Shown here piece by piece: positions 1 to 8,287 of a stretch of 29,034 nucleotides of DNA. Made by a program: the position numbers and the translations under genes. Within the stretch, counting starts at the first letter, position 1; every line of letters begins with the position of its first letter. Source of the stretch: Bacillota bacterium. GTDB lineage: Bacteria; Bacillota; Clostridia; Lachnospirales; Lachnospiraceae. The notes under the pieces were generated by a model. The model had not been told where the DNA came from and did not search any database. It worked only from the letters and a program-made list of their open reading frames with translations. The stretch spans positions 1 through 29,034 of the forward strand of contig JAEWSH010000071.1 in NCBI GenBank assembly GCA_023398375.1. The letters are read 5' to 3'.

Positions 1-245
1 TAGCCACGCCTTATTATATACTGACAGTAGGGCTGAATGTACTGGTACTGCTCCTCGCCATCGGCTGCGTGGCATGGGTACGCAGTTACTATATAGAAGT
101 AGTCCAAAACCTCTTCCCGCAACTGGAGAGCGGTTCACTGCTTCCATGCATATTGACCAGCGGTCTGCTGTTTCTGGCAGTATCACTGCTGAACGTACTG
201 GCAATACAACGGAAAGTCAGTAACCTCATCAGGTTAAGAAGATAA
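1..245 (+). CDS. C-terminal fragment of an integral membrane protein (5' end outside the window)
   Basis: An open frame enters from the left edge with codons in phase from base 3 and ends at TAA 243-245, giving about 80 residues. Two hydrophobic segments are visible, one starting YYILTVGLNVLVLLLAI and one starting PCILTSGLLFLAVSLLNVL. A polar loop of roughly 25 residues separates them, and the tail is basic (NLIRLRR). The arrangement resembles the last two helices of an FtsX/MacB-type ABC permease, but 80 residues do not establish the family. It converges on the GH88 gene across 78 bp in which I see no strong terminator, and it is probably not part of the glycan-degradation operon. Confidence 0.6.
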   Translation, partial: ATPYYILTVGLNVLVLLLAIGCVAWVRSYYIEVVQNLFPQLESGSLLPCILTSGLLFLAVSLLNVLAIQRKVSNLIRLRR

Positions 246-323
246 AGCCAGGCTCATCGGAAAACAGATAGATAAGTCCCGAAAATCAGGGTATTGCTCC
301 TATCCCAACACTCGAAACAAACT

Positions 324-1538
324 TTATCCGTTTTCCTTTTCATCCAGCTTTTTCAGCCTCAACAATGCCTCCATATAGTAGTAATCAGCATAGATGATAG
401 AGGCATCAATCTCCGACTTGGCAGGCCAGTGTCCGGTAGAGTGCAACAAGAAAGAGGGGTTGCTTTTTCTACTCTGATATTTATCCGAACTAAGACTTTT
501 CAACATCTTTATGGCAGCACCCTTGTACTCCCTCCCCTTTTCACCAGGCAGATAAGTAGAAAGCTCCAATAATGCGGAAGCTACTACTGCGGCAGCCGAT
601 GCATCACGTGGAGCATCCGGGATGGCAGGGTCATTAAAATCCCAGTACGGCACATAATCTTCCGGCAAATTCTTGAGATATACATCCGTCACCTTTTGCA
701 CAAAATCCAGATAACGGACATCTTTTGTTTCACGATAGACAGTAGTATATCCATAAATTCCCCAAGCCTGCCCACGGGCCCACATTGAATTGTCCGCATA
801 TCCCTGATGGGTACATCCCCGGATAAAATCCCCCGTCAGCGTATCGTAAACTGCTACATGACAGGAAGTATAATCCGGACGGAACTGGTACTTCATTGTC
901 TTATCGGCATGAGAGACGGCTATATCTGCCAGATATGGATTACCGCCATTCTTGGCTGCCCAGAACAACATCTCCAGATTAATCAGGTTATCCATAATCG
1001 TATTATGCCCACCGAACATCTCCACATTGCGCGGCCACGAAAGGATAGTGCCTACACGGGGATTGAACAAGGTAGCCAATGAATCTGCCGTATTCAGAAT
1101 CACCTGCTTGTATTCGGGATTATGGGTCAACCGGTACCCGTTTCCATAACTGCAAAAGACCAAAAAGCCCAAATCATGGTCGAAAGCCGGGATTTCGGAA
1201 AGGAATTTCAGAGAAGCTGTGAATTTCTCCGCTTCCTCTTTAATCTTTTCATCACCGGTGTACTCGTAATCATACCACAAAATACCCGGCCAGAAGCCGC
1301 TGCACCATTCATCTTTCGTAGCCTTGCGATAATTCCAGTCGTACTGGCCATCCAAGATATTACGAGGCATCATCGTATAGTCAATCTTACCTCCCTTTCC
1401 ACGCATGATGTCCAAAGTACGATGCACCTGACGATTACAATAATCCAGTTCCTTATCAACAATCAACTCCTCTTTTGAAATTGAACAAGCAGCAAGCAAA
1501 CATAGTCCCAAGCCTGCCAATAGTGTTTTTGTTTTCAT
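324..1538 (-). CDS. GH88 unsaturated glucuronyl hydrolase, lipoprotein
   Basis: This 404-residue protein is predicted to hydrolyse the 4,5-unsaturated uronic acid left at the non-reducing end of oligosaccharides by polysaccharide lyases. The N-terminus is a lipoprotein signal with lipobox LAAC (Cys18), so it is probably membrane-anchored. The rest has GH88 length and alpha/alpha-barrel character. The two aspartates used by GH88 enzymes appear in HDLGF (Asp122) and in IMDN (Asp183), followed by a typical NLEMLFWAAK segment. GH88 works by hydrating the double bond, so it needs lyase products, yet no lyase gene is visible here. It is the last gene of the operon, 13 bp after GH43. GH105 is the related alternative, but the motifs look more like GH88. 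Unsaturated glucuronate versus galacturonate specificity cannot be read from sequence. Confidence 0.88.
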   Translation of the reverse strand: MKTKTLLAGLGLCLLAACSISKEELIVDKELDYCNRQVHRTLDIMRGKGGKIDYTMMPRNILDGQYDWNYRKATKDEWCSGFWPGILWYDYEYTGDEKIKEEAEKFTASLKFLSEIPAFDHDLGFLVFCSYGNGYRLTHNPEYKQVILNTADSLATLFNPRVGTILSWPRNVEMFGGHNTIMDNLINLEMLFWAAKNGGNPYLADIAVSHADKTMKYQFRPDYTSCHVAVYDTLTGDFIRGCTHQGYADNSMWARGQAWGIYGYTTVYRETKDVRYLDFVQKVTDVYLKNLPEDYVPYWDFNDPAIPDAPRDASAAAVVASALLELSTYLPGEKGREYKGAAIKMLKSLSSDKYQSRKSNPSFLLHSTGHWPAKSEIDASIIYADYYYMEALLRLKKLDEKENG

Positions 1539-1551
1539 TTATCTTATCTTT

Positions 1552-3201
1552 TTATTTTTCTATGCGAAACCAGTCAGCATCAACCCAACCTCTATCTTTA
1601 CCGAACGGAGCCGTACTGAACAAACCGACTTTAGCGCCAATCCACTTGCCTTGACGTGCAGTAAACGGTTCACCGGCCGGTTGATATTTCTTTCCATCCA
1701 AACTATAATGGAAATGGCAGACCCCATTCTTACCTACCTTTACCCGCAAATAGATGTCCCGTTCATAATTGGGGAACAGTCCGGCTTCAAGCTTCCGGCT
1801 TACCGGCAATTCCATCAAACGGGTAGAAGTTTCCTTATTTTGTTGCTCGGCATCTTTGCAGACCACCTGCTTCAGCACGAATCTGTCGCCTTGCTTCTCC
1901 ACTCCAATGTAACAATAGTCCCATCCCATCACAATCAATCCGGATTGCTGTCCGTCAGCTTTAGCCACCACCTTCAACTTGGTCGTGGCAGCAAACTCTT
2001 CTGCCGGAAACTTTTGCAACAACAGATTCGGCACTTCCCAGAAATTCACGAAGTCCTCGGACAGCACATGCCCATAGATACGCATATACCCCAAATCGGA
2101 AGTAAAACCAAAAGCATCCTGATAATTGGCATGCCATTCCCATTGCAGCCCCAACCGGCGGGAATTGAACTCATCACTCTCTGCCGGAGTCTCTACCGGA
2201 TATGTCTTCCCGACATTCGGTTTCCGATACCGTCTTACCGGTTCTCCGCAACCGTCACCGTCCTTATCTTCACCAATGACAGGCCAACCCTCCGTCCACT
2301 TCACCGGATTAAGATGAATGACCCGCCCATACATTGCTTTATCCTGAAAATGTACAAACCAGGATTCACCGGAATTCGTCTCTACCCAAGCGCCCTGATG
2401 CGGGCCGTTGATGTCCGTACTTCCTTGCGCCATCACCCTCTTCACTTCGTAAGGGCCATAAACATTCTTTGAACGGAGTGCCAGTTGCCAACCGGTAACC
2501 ACCCCACCGGCAGGGGCCAATATATAATAATACCCATTGCGTTTGTAGAATTTGGGGCCTTCCACCGTATGGTTCACCCCGTCATTGCCATCAAATACCA
2601 ACACCGGTTCGCTGATGACTTTGGTTCCTTCCGGATTCATTTCGCATACCGTGACGACACTGTTGAAAGCTGCACGGCTTCCGGCCCACGCATGAACCAG
2701 ATAGACCTTCCCGTCTTCATCCCACAAAGGCGTAGGGTCTATCATGCCTTTTCCGGCCTTTACCAATACCGGTTTATCCCATTCACCTTGCGGGTCTTTA
2801 GCCTTCACCATAAAAATGCCGAAATCCGGATCTCCCCAATAAATATAGAACTCACCGTTATGGTAACGTATGGAAGGAGCCCACACGCCCTTTCCATGCT
2901 GAGGCTTGTTATAGAATTCTTCCGGTTCGATAGTTTTCAACGCGTAGTTTACCAGTTTCCAATTCACCAAATCCTTGGAATGGAGAATGGGCAACCCCGG
3001 AGTACAATTAAAGCTGGAAGCGGTCATATAAAAATCATCTCCCACCGCACACACATCCGGATCGGAATAGTCGGCATGCAGAACAGGATTCATATACGTC
3101 CCATCCTTCCGGTCGGCAACCCAAACTTTGGAAACGGACTGTCCACATACAGCCTGACAAAATGCAAGTACTCCAAACAGTATAAAAAACATCTTTACCA
3201 T
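1552..3201 (-). CDS. GH43 beta-xylosidase / alpha-L-arabinofuranosidase with C-terminal beta-sandwich
   Basis: This 549-residue secreted enzyme has a signal peptide of about 20 residues ending near AVCG|QS. It lacks a proper lipobox despite Cys19. The five-bladed propeller of GH43 follows at about residues 35-320. The catalytic triad is visible: general base Asp47 in YSDPD, pKa-modulating Asp155 in MIDPTP, and general acid Glu214 in TVEGPKF. Residues about 340-549 form the beta-sandwich common in GH43 xylosidases/arabinofuranosidases (DUF1349-like or GH43_C2). The linker has an acidic DKDGDGCGEP segment. Overall it looks like subfamily 12, which is tentative. It should release terminal arabinofuranose or xylose in the periplasm. 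It lies 63 bp after GH97 and 13 bp before GH88. Met4 is an alternative start. Confidence 0.88.
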   Translation of the reverse strand: MVKMFFILFGVLAFCQAVCGQSVSKVWVADRKDGTYMNPVLHADYSDPDVCAVGDDFYMTASSFNCTPGLPILHSKDLVNWKLVNYALKTIEPEEFYNKPQHGKGVWAPSIRYHNGEFYIYWGDPDFGIFMVKAKDPQGEWDKPVLVKAGKGMIDPTPLWDEDGKVYLVHAWAGSRAAFNSVVTVCEMNPEGTKVISEPVLVFDGNDGVNHTVEGPKFYKRNGYYYILAPAGGVVTGWQLALRSKNVYGPYEVKRVMAQGSTDINGPHQGAWVETNSGESWFVHFQDKAMYGRVIHLNPVKWTEGWPVIGEDKDGDGCGEPVRRYRKPNVGKTYPVETPAESDEFNSRRLGLQWEWHANYQDAFGFTSDLGYMRIYGHVLSEDFVNFWEVPNLLLQKFPAEEFAATTKLKVVAKADGQQSGLIVMGWDYCYIGVEKQGDRFVLKQVVCKDAEQQNKETSTRLMELPVSRKLEAGLFPNYERDIYLRVKVGKNGVCHFHYSLDGKKYQPAGEPFTARQGKWIGAKVGLFSTAPFGKDRGWVDADWFRIEK

Positions 3202-3264
3202 AACAACACCTTCTTTGAATAATCTATCATCTATACGTTCAAAGGGAGAATTACACCCAAACCT

Positions 3265-5208
3265 TTATAATATTTTTCCTTTATATTTTTTAAATCCCTT
3301 CGCCTCTTTCGCCTCCACCGGTACAAAACGAACCGCAGCACCGCCACTGGGCTTCAGGTCAAACTTCATCGTCATGGAAGCATCCACCAATAAATAACTG
3401 CATTCCACCTGCGTGCGTGTCTTCACCTTTTCGCCGCCATCGGTATAGACAGAAGCAAGATAGACTTTATTCTTATCCAAGAAATCCAAAGGAATTTCTT
3501 CTTCGGAACCTTCATTATTGGTCATCGCCCCCAAGAACCATTCCTGCCCTTTACGACGGGCCATCGTTATGTTTTTGCCGGGAGCGCCATCCAATACTTT
3601 CGTATCGTCGAATACAGTTTGCAAGTTCTCAAACCATTCCATTTCCGGTTCTCCGTGATAGAACGACGGTTTGTCATACCAGAAGATAGTTTGCAGCGGA
3701 CTGTAGAACACGAGCGATGCTGCCAGTTGGTGGGCATGAGTCGTTTTCAGCCGTTTGTCGAAATAACAGATCGTATAGTCGGCTGCACCGTTTATCATGC
3801 GAGTGAAGGGAAGCGTGACATTATGAGTTGCATCGGGAAACTCTTCGTTTCCGCAAATACCTTCCTGAGTCAATAAATTCGGATAAGTACGACTGAAGCC
3901 TGAAGGGCGATACTCATCATGGATATTCATCAGCAGATGGTTCTCTGCTGCCAAGCGGACCATGTCGTGCAACCAGGTAGCCCAGCGATGGCTGGCGTAT
4001 TGTACGAAACCGGATTTCACTCCGACAATTCCCCATTGGCGTAGCAATGGGAAGAGTTCACGCATTTGTTTCATGAGTGCATGCTGGTTGACGTACACCC
4101 AGATGCCAACTCCTTTCTCCTTACCGTATGCTACTACGCGGGGCATATCCAGTTTGTCAACCACTTTTGTAGCATCCCCGTCATGTGAAGTACAGGGCAT
4201 ATACCATTGCCAGTCGAAAAGCATATACGGAATATGATGTGCTGCACAGAAGTCGATGGTAGCAATAGCCCCTTCGGTGGTGATAGTCGTTTCGCGCATA
4301 ATCTTGCCCGGTTTCACCCATGCGGCAGCATCGGCAATTTCGCACGGCGGATTCAGATTCTGGATGATATCATTGTGTTCCAGCAATTCACCCGGTTTGT
4401 CGGCTGCCATGACTATCTTCCAAGGAGTGGCATAATAGGTCACCACATCTACGGGGCTATACATTACAGAAGTCAACGTGTTCTTCTTATCGGTGGAGAC
4501 GAGGTATTTGGTCAGGCACCAGTCGTCTACATCCGCATCTGCCAGTGCGGCCCATTTGCCATTCGGGAGTTCAAACGTAAGGGTACGTTCCACCGGATGT
4601 TTGATATCATCGATATTCAGGCGTTCGAAGAAAGCCTGTGCCCATTGTTCAGTCCATGCTTTTGTGCCTGCCGGTAAGGCGTATTCTGTGAGATCACCTA
4701 CTACTTTATGAAAGATAGCCTTCGGATGTTCCGGGAAGAAATAGCGGAAAGCCACTCCTTCATTATAGGCACGTACCTCTATATTGAGCCGATAACCGGA
4801 GTTGTCTTTCTTGGAGAGACAAAGGGTGCCGGCCCGGTAATGATCGCGTACACTGCTACGCTCACCGTAAAGCGGCTGCCAGGTGAGGTTTGTTTCGAGC
4901 TGGTAAGTCACGGAGTCCACTTCCAGATTGTCCATCCAGCAGGCAGGCTGTTTCAGATTTCGAACTCCCAAAGCCATTTCCCATATCCGGTTGTCCAGTT
5001 CCAACCCGGCACGCGACTCATTGACTACGGGTTGTGATTTGTAATCTACCCGATAACAAAGTTCGTTTACCGCAGGTGAAACCTGCTTTTGGTAAAATAC
5101 TATTTCATGTGTTCCGTCAGGAGATGCCAGCTTCAGTTCCTTGCCATTGTCCGCAAAAAGGGAAGAAGCGAGAGCTAACATAATAATTGTTGAGCCGATA
5201 GTCTTCAT
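3265..5208 (-). CDS. GH97 glycoside hydrolase (SusB-like alpha-glucosidase/alpha-galactosidase family)
   Basis: This 647-residue protein has a signal peptide (residues 1-19). It shows the GH97 order of N-terminal beta-super-sandwich (about 22-285), catalytic barrel (about 295-560) and C-terminal beta domain. Family landmarks are CEIADAAAWVKPGK near 289-302, VKSGFV at 397-402, HDEYRPSG at 430-437, SRTYPNL at 439-445 and GNEE at 453-456. VKSGFV has no aspartate where retaining GH97 enzymes carry their nucleophile in a VKIDF-type strand, so it groups with SusB-like inverting members. Compared with SusB as I recall it, the Glu of the HHE strand appears as VNQH (373-376) and the HE pair as HD, so the base arrangement may differ. 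Role: exo-release of an alpha-linked hexose in the periplasm. The sugar is not predictable. Confidence 0.85.
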   Translation of the reverse strand: MKTIGSTIIMLALASSLFADNGKELKLASPDGTHEIVFYQKQVSPAVNELCYRVDYKSQPVVNESRAGLELDNRIWEMALGVRNLKQPACWMDNLEVDSVTYQLETNLTWQPLYGERSSVRDHYRAGTLCLSKKDNSGYRLNIEVRAYNEGVAFRYFFPEHPKAIFHKVVGDLTEYALPAGTKAWTEQWAQAFFERLNIDDIKHPVERTLTFELPNGKWAALADADVDDWCLTKYLVSTDKKNTLTSVMYSPVDVVTYYATPWKIVMAADKPGELLEHNDIIQNLNPPCEIADAAAWVKPGKIMRETTITTEGAIATIDFCAAHHIPYMLFDWQWYMPCTSHDGDATKVVDKLDMPRVVAYGKEKGVGIWVYVNQHALMKQMRELFPLLRQWGIVGVKSGFVQYASHRWATWLHDMVRLAAENHLLMNIHDEYRPSGFSRTYPNLLTQEGICGNEEFPDATHNVTLPFTRMINGAADYTICYFDKRLKTTHAHQLAASLVFYSPLQTIFWYDKPSFYHGEPEMEWFENLQTVFDDTKVLDGAPGKNITMARRKGQEWFLGAMTNNEGSEEEIPLDFLDKNKVYLASVYTDGGEKVKTRTQVECSYLLVDASMTMKFDLKPSGGAAVRFVPVEAKEAKGFKKYKGKIL

Positions 5209-5212
5209 ATCC

Positions 5213-5241
5213 TCGTATTTATTGTTTTTATATAAATACGA
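5213..5241 (-). promoter_or_regulatory. Hairpin directly upstream of the GH97 start codon
   Basis: Read on the coding strand, TCGTATTTAT and ATAAATACGA form a perfect 10-bp stem with a 9-nt loop. The stem ends four bases before the ATG and includes the first bases of the GAGG that could serve as ribosome-binding site. As RNA this would partly occlude the start, or could mark a processing site. An A/T-rich operator dyad is the alternative. The structure is seen; the function is inferred. Confidence 0.5.
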
Positions 5242-5269
5242 TTTAAGATATGGGGATACTCAATGTATT

Positions 5270-6361
5270 CTATCTTTTTAGGGAAATAATGTTCGAGACA
5301 GTTTGTGAAATGACGGGACTTCCATAAAATGACGAGAAACCATCTTCCTTTTGTGAACTTCCCTGTACATGGGCTATGAAGAATCCATATACCCGGCCCT
5401 GTTTATTGATCCATGGATAGGCGCCGGCCCAACCCGGTGAACTGATCTGATAGGCTTCTCCTGTTGCTTCATCAATGAGTTCCCTCCATTCTCCCAAACC
5501 GTATATACCGGTATGATATTTTTTCAGTGCACGTTCTACGTATTCACCCGGGTGAACTTCCGCATTTCCCACCTGGTCTGCCTGCATTTCATGTATGGTT
5601 TCGGGTTTCAGTATTTGCTTTTCTTCAAATACGCCATTGTGGTAGATCATATCAAGAAAACGCATGTAGTCGTGCAAAGTGGTACAGAGACCTCCACCCA
5701 GCATGGGAGCGTGTCCGCCATCCGTATTCACGGGCGTGAAGTGAGAGCTTTTCATTCCTAAAGGTCGGGCAATTAATTTCTGGAATAATTCCTCAAATTC
5801 TTTATTCATCGCTTTTTCTGCCATCCGGCCGGCTATCTGCATGGCAAGTCCGCCATATTCAAAACGAGTGCCGGGAGTGAAAACCGTGTCAAGTGGAAGA
5901 ATCTCCATGACTGCCGAATCCAGCTGATTGTAATTGTCTACGCGTGGTTCCGGCAGGTAAGGGCGAACGCCTGATGTGTGCGAAAGCAACTGACGTAAAG
6001 TAATCATTCCTTTTACGTCGTTTTTAAATTCAGGAATCCATTTCTTTACATTATCATTCCAATCCAAATCGGTACGGTCTACTACCGCTCCGATGACTGC
6101 AGCTGCCACCCATTTTCCGGCAGAGGCTACATAGACTTTGGTATCGGGAGTGAATTCTTTATAGTTTTTCCAAAAGATAATGCTGTCATCTCTAACTACG
6201 CAAATGGCTGCACCGGGATAATACTCTTTGTCTATCCAACCGGTAATAATGGAATCGAGTGGTGCAAAATTATAAACCGCCTGCCTATTACTGGCAGGGC
6301 GGCATGACAGGAATAAAAGATAAATTCCCCAAAGAGAAACTGTAAGAAGATTCTTTTTCAT
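5270..6361 (-). CDS. Serine hydrolase of the beta-lactamase/PBP fold, lipoprotein; probable esterase
   Basis: This 363-residue protein has a lipobox LFLSC (Cys20), so it is predicted to be membrane-anchored. The beta-lactamase (PF00144) signature is present: nucleophile Ser80 and Lys83 in SAGK, the family HTSG segment at 128-131, and Tyr169 in YGG where penicillin-binding relatives have YxN. The third motif (KTG) is missing. Its place near SPGWAGAYPW (308-317) is taken by SPG, as in several esterase-like members. This argues for ester hydrolysis rather than beta-lactam resistance. Its ATG follows the TAG of the GH127 gene with no base between them, so the two are translationally coupled. The context suggests an acyl-removing accessory enzyme for the same glycan, but the acyl group is unknown. 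A D-amino-peptidase-like role cannot be excluded. Confidence 0.82.
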   Translation of the reverse strand: MKKNLLTVSLWGIYLLFLSCRPASNRQAVYNFAPLDSIITGWIDKEYYPGAAICVVRDDSIIFWKNYKEFTPDTKVYVASAGKWVAAAVIGAVVDRTDLDWNDNVKKWIPEFKNDVKGMITLRQLLSHTSGVRPYLPEPRVDNYNQLDSAVMEILPLDTVFTPGTRFEYGGLAMQIAGRMAEKAMNKEFEELFQKLIARPLGMKSSHFTPVNTDGGHAPMLGGGLCTTLHDYMRFLDMIYHNGVFEEKQILKPETIHEMQADQVGNAEVHPGEYVERALKKYHTGIYGLGEWRELIDEATGEAYQISSPGWAGAYPWINKQGRVYGFFIAHVQGSSQKEDGFSSFYGSPVISQTVSNIISLKR

Positions 6362-8287
6362 CTACTTTGTTTTTAAATCCCAATATATAACATAACGTTG
6401 ATGGTGCACATCGTACAGAGGTTTCAATATAGTACCTTCCGCATTTTTGAATTCCAGTCCTTTACCTGTACGTTGCAGGTTGCGTTCCGGATGTTTTAAG
6501 TCTACTTGCAATGTCGTATTCAATCCTGCCGGGATATGATAATCGTAAGTATAATAATCATTGTATAATGCCGGATCAGAGAATGGTGCCGGAGTTTGCA
6601 TACCTTCTGTTCCCAATTCGCCGGCCAATACCAGCGGTCCGTATAGCAGAGCTCCCTTTTGAGGATTATCAGAAGTGGTTTCCAGCTGCAGGCTCATCGG
6701 ATAATTGGCTTCAATGCGATCACCGTCTTTCCACTGGCGGGTTACAGCAATGTATGATCCCGGTTTCTGCTTTACCGATACTTTTTTCCCGTTGACGTTT
6801 ACTTTCACGCCTTCACTCCATGAGGGATAGCGCAGATAAATCGTAGTGGTGACAGGTTTGTCTGTTTGGATGGTCAATGTAGTGTTTTCTTCTGCTGGGA
6901 AACCTGTTTCCTGACGCAGAGTTATTCCTTTTGCTTTCCAGTTTACTTCTGACGGAATAAAGAGATTCACGTAAATTCCTTTTTCATTGTGACAATAGAT
7001 AGCTTCTCCGTATTTGGCATGACTTTCAAAACCACTGCCTACACAACACCAAAAGGAATTCTCCCGGGTACTATAAACTTTGTGAGAGCCGGAGAGTAAG
7101 GGCAAGAAATAGGATACCATTCCCGTTTCAGGATCTTGTTGTCCAAGAATATGATTATAGAGTGCACGTTCGTAGTAATCGGCAACTTTGGCATCTCCCG
7201 TCCAGCAGAACAGGTGACGGCTTAGTTTCAGCATATTGTACGTACAACAAGTCTCACCGGTATATCCGGTCAGATGTTTGGATAATTGTTGTGGATCGAA
7301 ATAATGCTCTTTATCACTACTGCATCCCGGTGCAAAGGTATGGTGGTCTATCATGGTATGCCAAAAGAAATCTGTCAGTTTCCGACTGTCGTTATCCTGC
7401 GTCAGCTCGTAGTTGCGTGCTTCGGCAAGAACTTTTGGAATAAAGGTATTCGTGTGCTTGGTACCTAAATCATCGCGTTGTTCTTTCAGCGGATCTATCA
7501 CATCATTGTGATAGAAGAATTCGGCAAGCCATTGATAACGCTCGTCGCCGGTGATGGCATAAAGATTATAAAAAGATTCGTTCACACCGCCGAACTCATT
7601 CCGTATCATCCTTTTCCGGGTGGCTTCATCCAGTGGTTTAAGTTTATTATAAGCCCAGTCGCCCATGCGGGTCACAACTTCCAATGCCGGTTTGTTATCT
7701 GCATAGAGGTATTGGTCAATCAATCCGGAGAAGAGTTTGTGCAGTGTATACCAGGGTGCCCATACACTTGTCCCACGTATGTTCCGATTAATCAATTCTT
7801 CCGGATATGCACTGAGATATCCGTTTCCCAAAGCCGCCTGTACCTCTGCCAGACCTGTAACAAGGCTGTCGCCCTTCAACTTGAATATTTCACTTCCGGT
7901 AGATGCGTACATGAGCGCATAGGCTGATAGTAAATGCCCTGTTGTGTGTCCGCGCAGTTCACAGTCCAGCGATTCCCAACCACCCAGTTTCTTTACGGTC
8001 ATATATCCGCCTTCACGCCCGGCAAATACTCCGGCATTGTTGCGGAAACCGTGCAGCAAACGATTGGTTGCTATGGAAGTCATCCAAGCGGAATCACGCA
8101 TCATATTGTCGCGAAAGCGGCTTGGCAATAAACGCACGTCCTTTAAGTCGAAACTTTCTACCTGCATCGGTGCGGTCGTCACTTTTTTCATTTTTCCGGC
8201 ATGCTGTCCGGGATAAACGGATTGGGCGGAAAGACCGGTTGATAGAGCCGCACAAATTGTCATTAGGATTAAACTCTTATTTCTCAT
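6362..8287 (-). CDS. GH127-type beta-L-arabinofuranosidase (DUF1680)
   Basis: This 641-residue secreted enzyme has a signal peptide ending near LSA|QS, an alpha/alpha-barrel (about 45-430) and beta-sandwich domains to the C-terminus. The Zn-thiolate site that defines GH127/GH146 is intact: Glu345-Thr-Cys347 in GETCC, plus Cys414-Cys415 in FWCCVGSG. By comparison with bifidobacterial HypBA1, Cys414 would be the nucleophile and Glu327, in the KEHYF segment, the likely acid/base. It should remove beta-L-arabinofuranose, a sugar of pectin side chains and plant glycoproteins. GH127 also includes members acting on related acidic pentoses of rhamnogalacturonan II, so the exact substrate stays open. 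The gene overlaps the preceding alpha/beta-hydrolase by ATGA and abuts the next gene, making it the middle of a translationally coupled trio. Confidence 0.88.
   Translation of the reverse strand: MRNKSLILMTICAALSTGLSAQSVYPGQHAGKMKKVTTAPMQVESFDLKDVRLLPSRFRDNMMRDSAWMTSIATNRLLHGFRNNAGVFAGREGGYMTVKKLGGWESLDCELRGHTTGHLLSAYALMYASTGSEIFKLKGDSLVTGLAEVQAALGNGYLSAYPEELINRNIRGTSVWAPWYTLHKLFSGLIDQYLYADNKPALEVVTRMGDWAYNKLKPLDEATRKRMIRNEFGGVNESFYNLYAITGDERYQWLAEFFYHNDVIDPLKEQRDDLGTKHTNTFIPKVLAEARNYELTQDNDSRKLTDFFWHTMIDHHTFAPGCSSDKEHYFDPQQLSKHLTGYTGETCCTYNMLKLSRHLFCWTGDAKVADYYERALYNHILGQQDPETGMVSYFLPLLSGSHKVYSTRENSFWCCVGSGFESHAKYGEAIYCHNEKGIYVNLFIPSEVNWKAKGITLRQETGFPAEENTTLTIQTDKPVTTTIYLRYPSWSEGVKVNVNGKKVSVKQKPGSYIAVTRQWKDGDRIEANYPMSLQLETTSDNPQKGALLYGPLVLAGELGTEGMQTPAPFSDPALYNDYYTYDYHIPAGLNTTLQVDLKHPERNLQRTGKGLEFKNAEGTILKPLYDVHHQRYVIYWDLKTK

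Noticed and set aside
246..323. Bidirectional terminator between the membrane-protein fragment and GH88
   Set aside because: Only 3-4 bp stems (AGCC/GGCT and CCC/GGG) without a convincing T run on either side.
1651..3222. Long open frames (273 and 245 codons) opposite GH43
   Set aside because: They lie wholly antisense to a gene with an intact catalytic triad and show no domain features.
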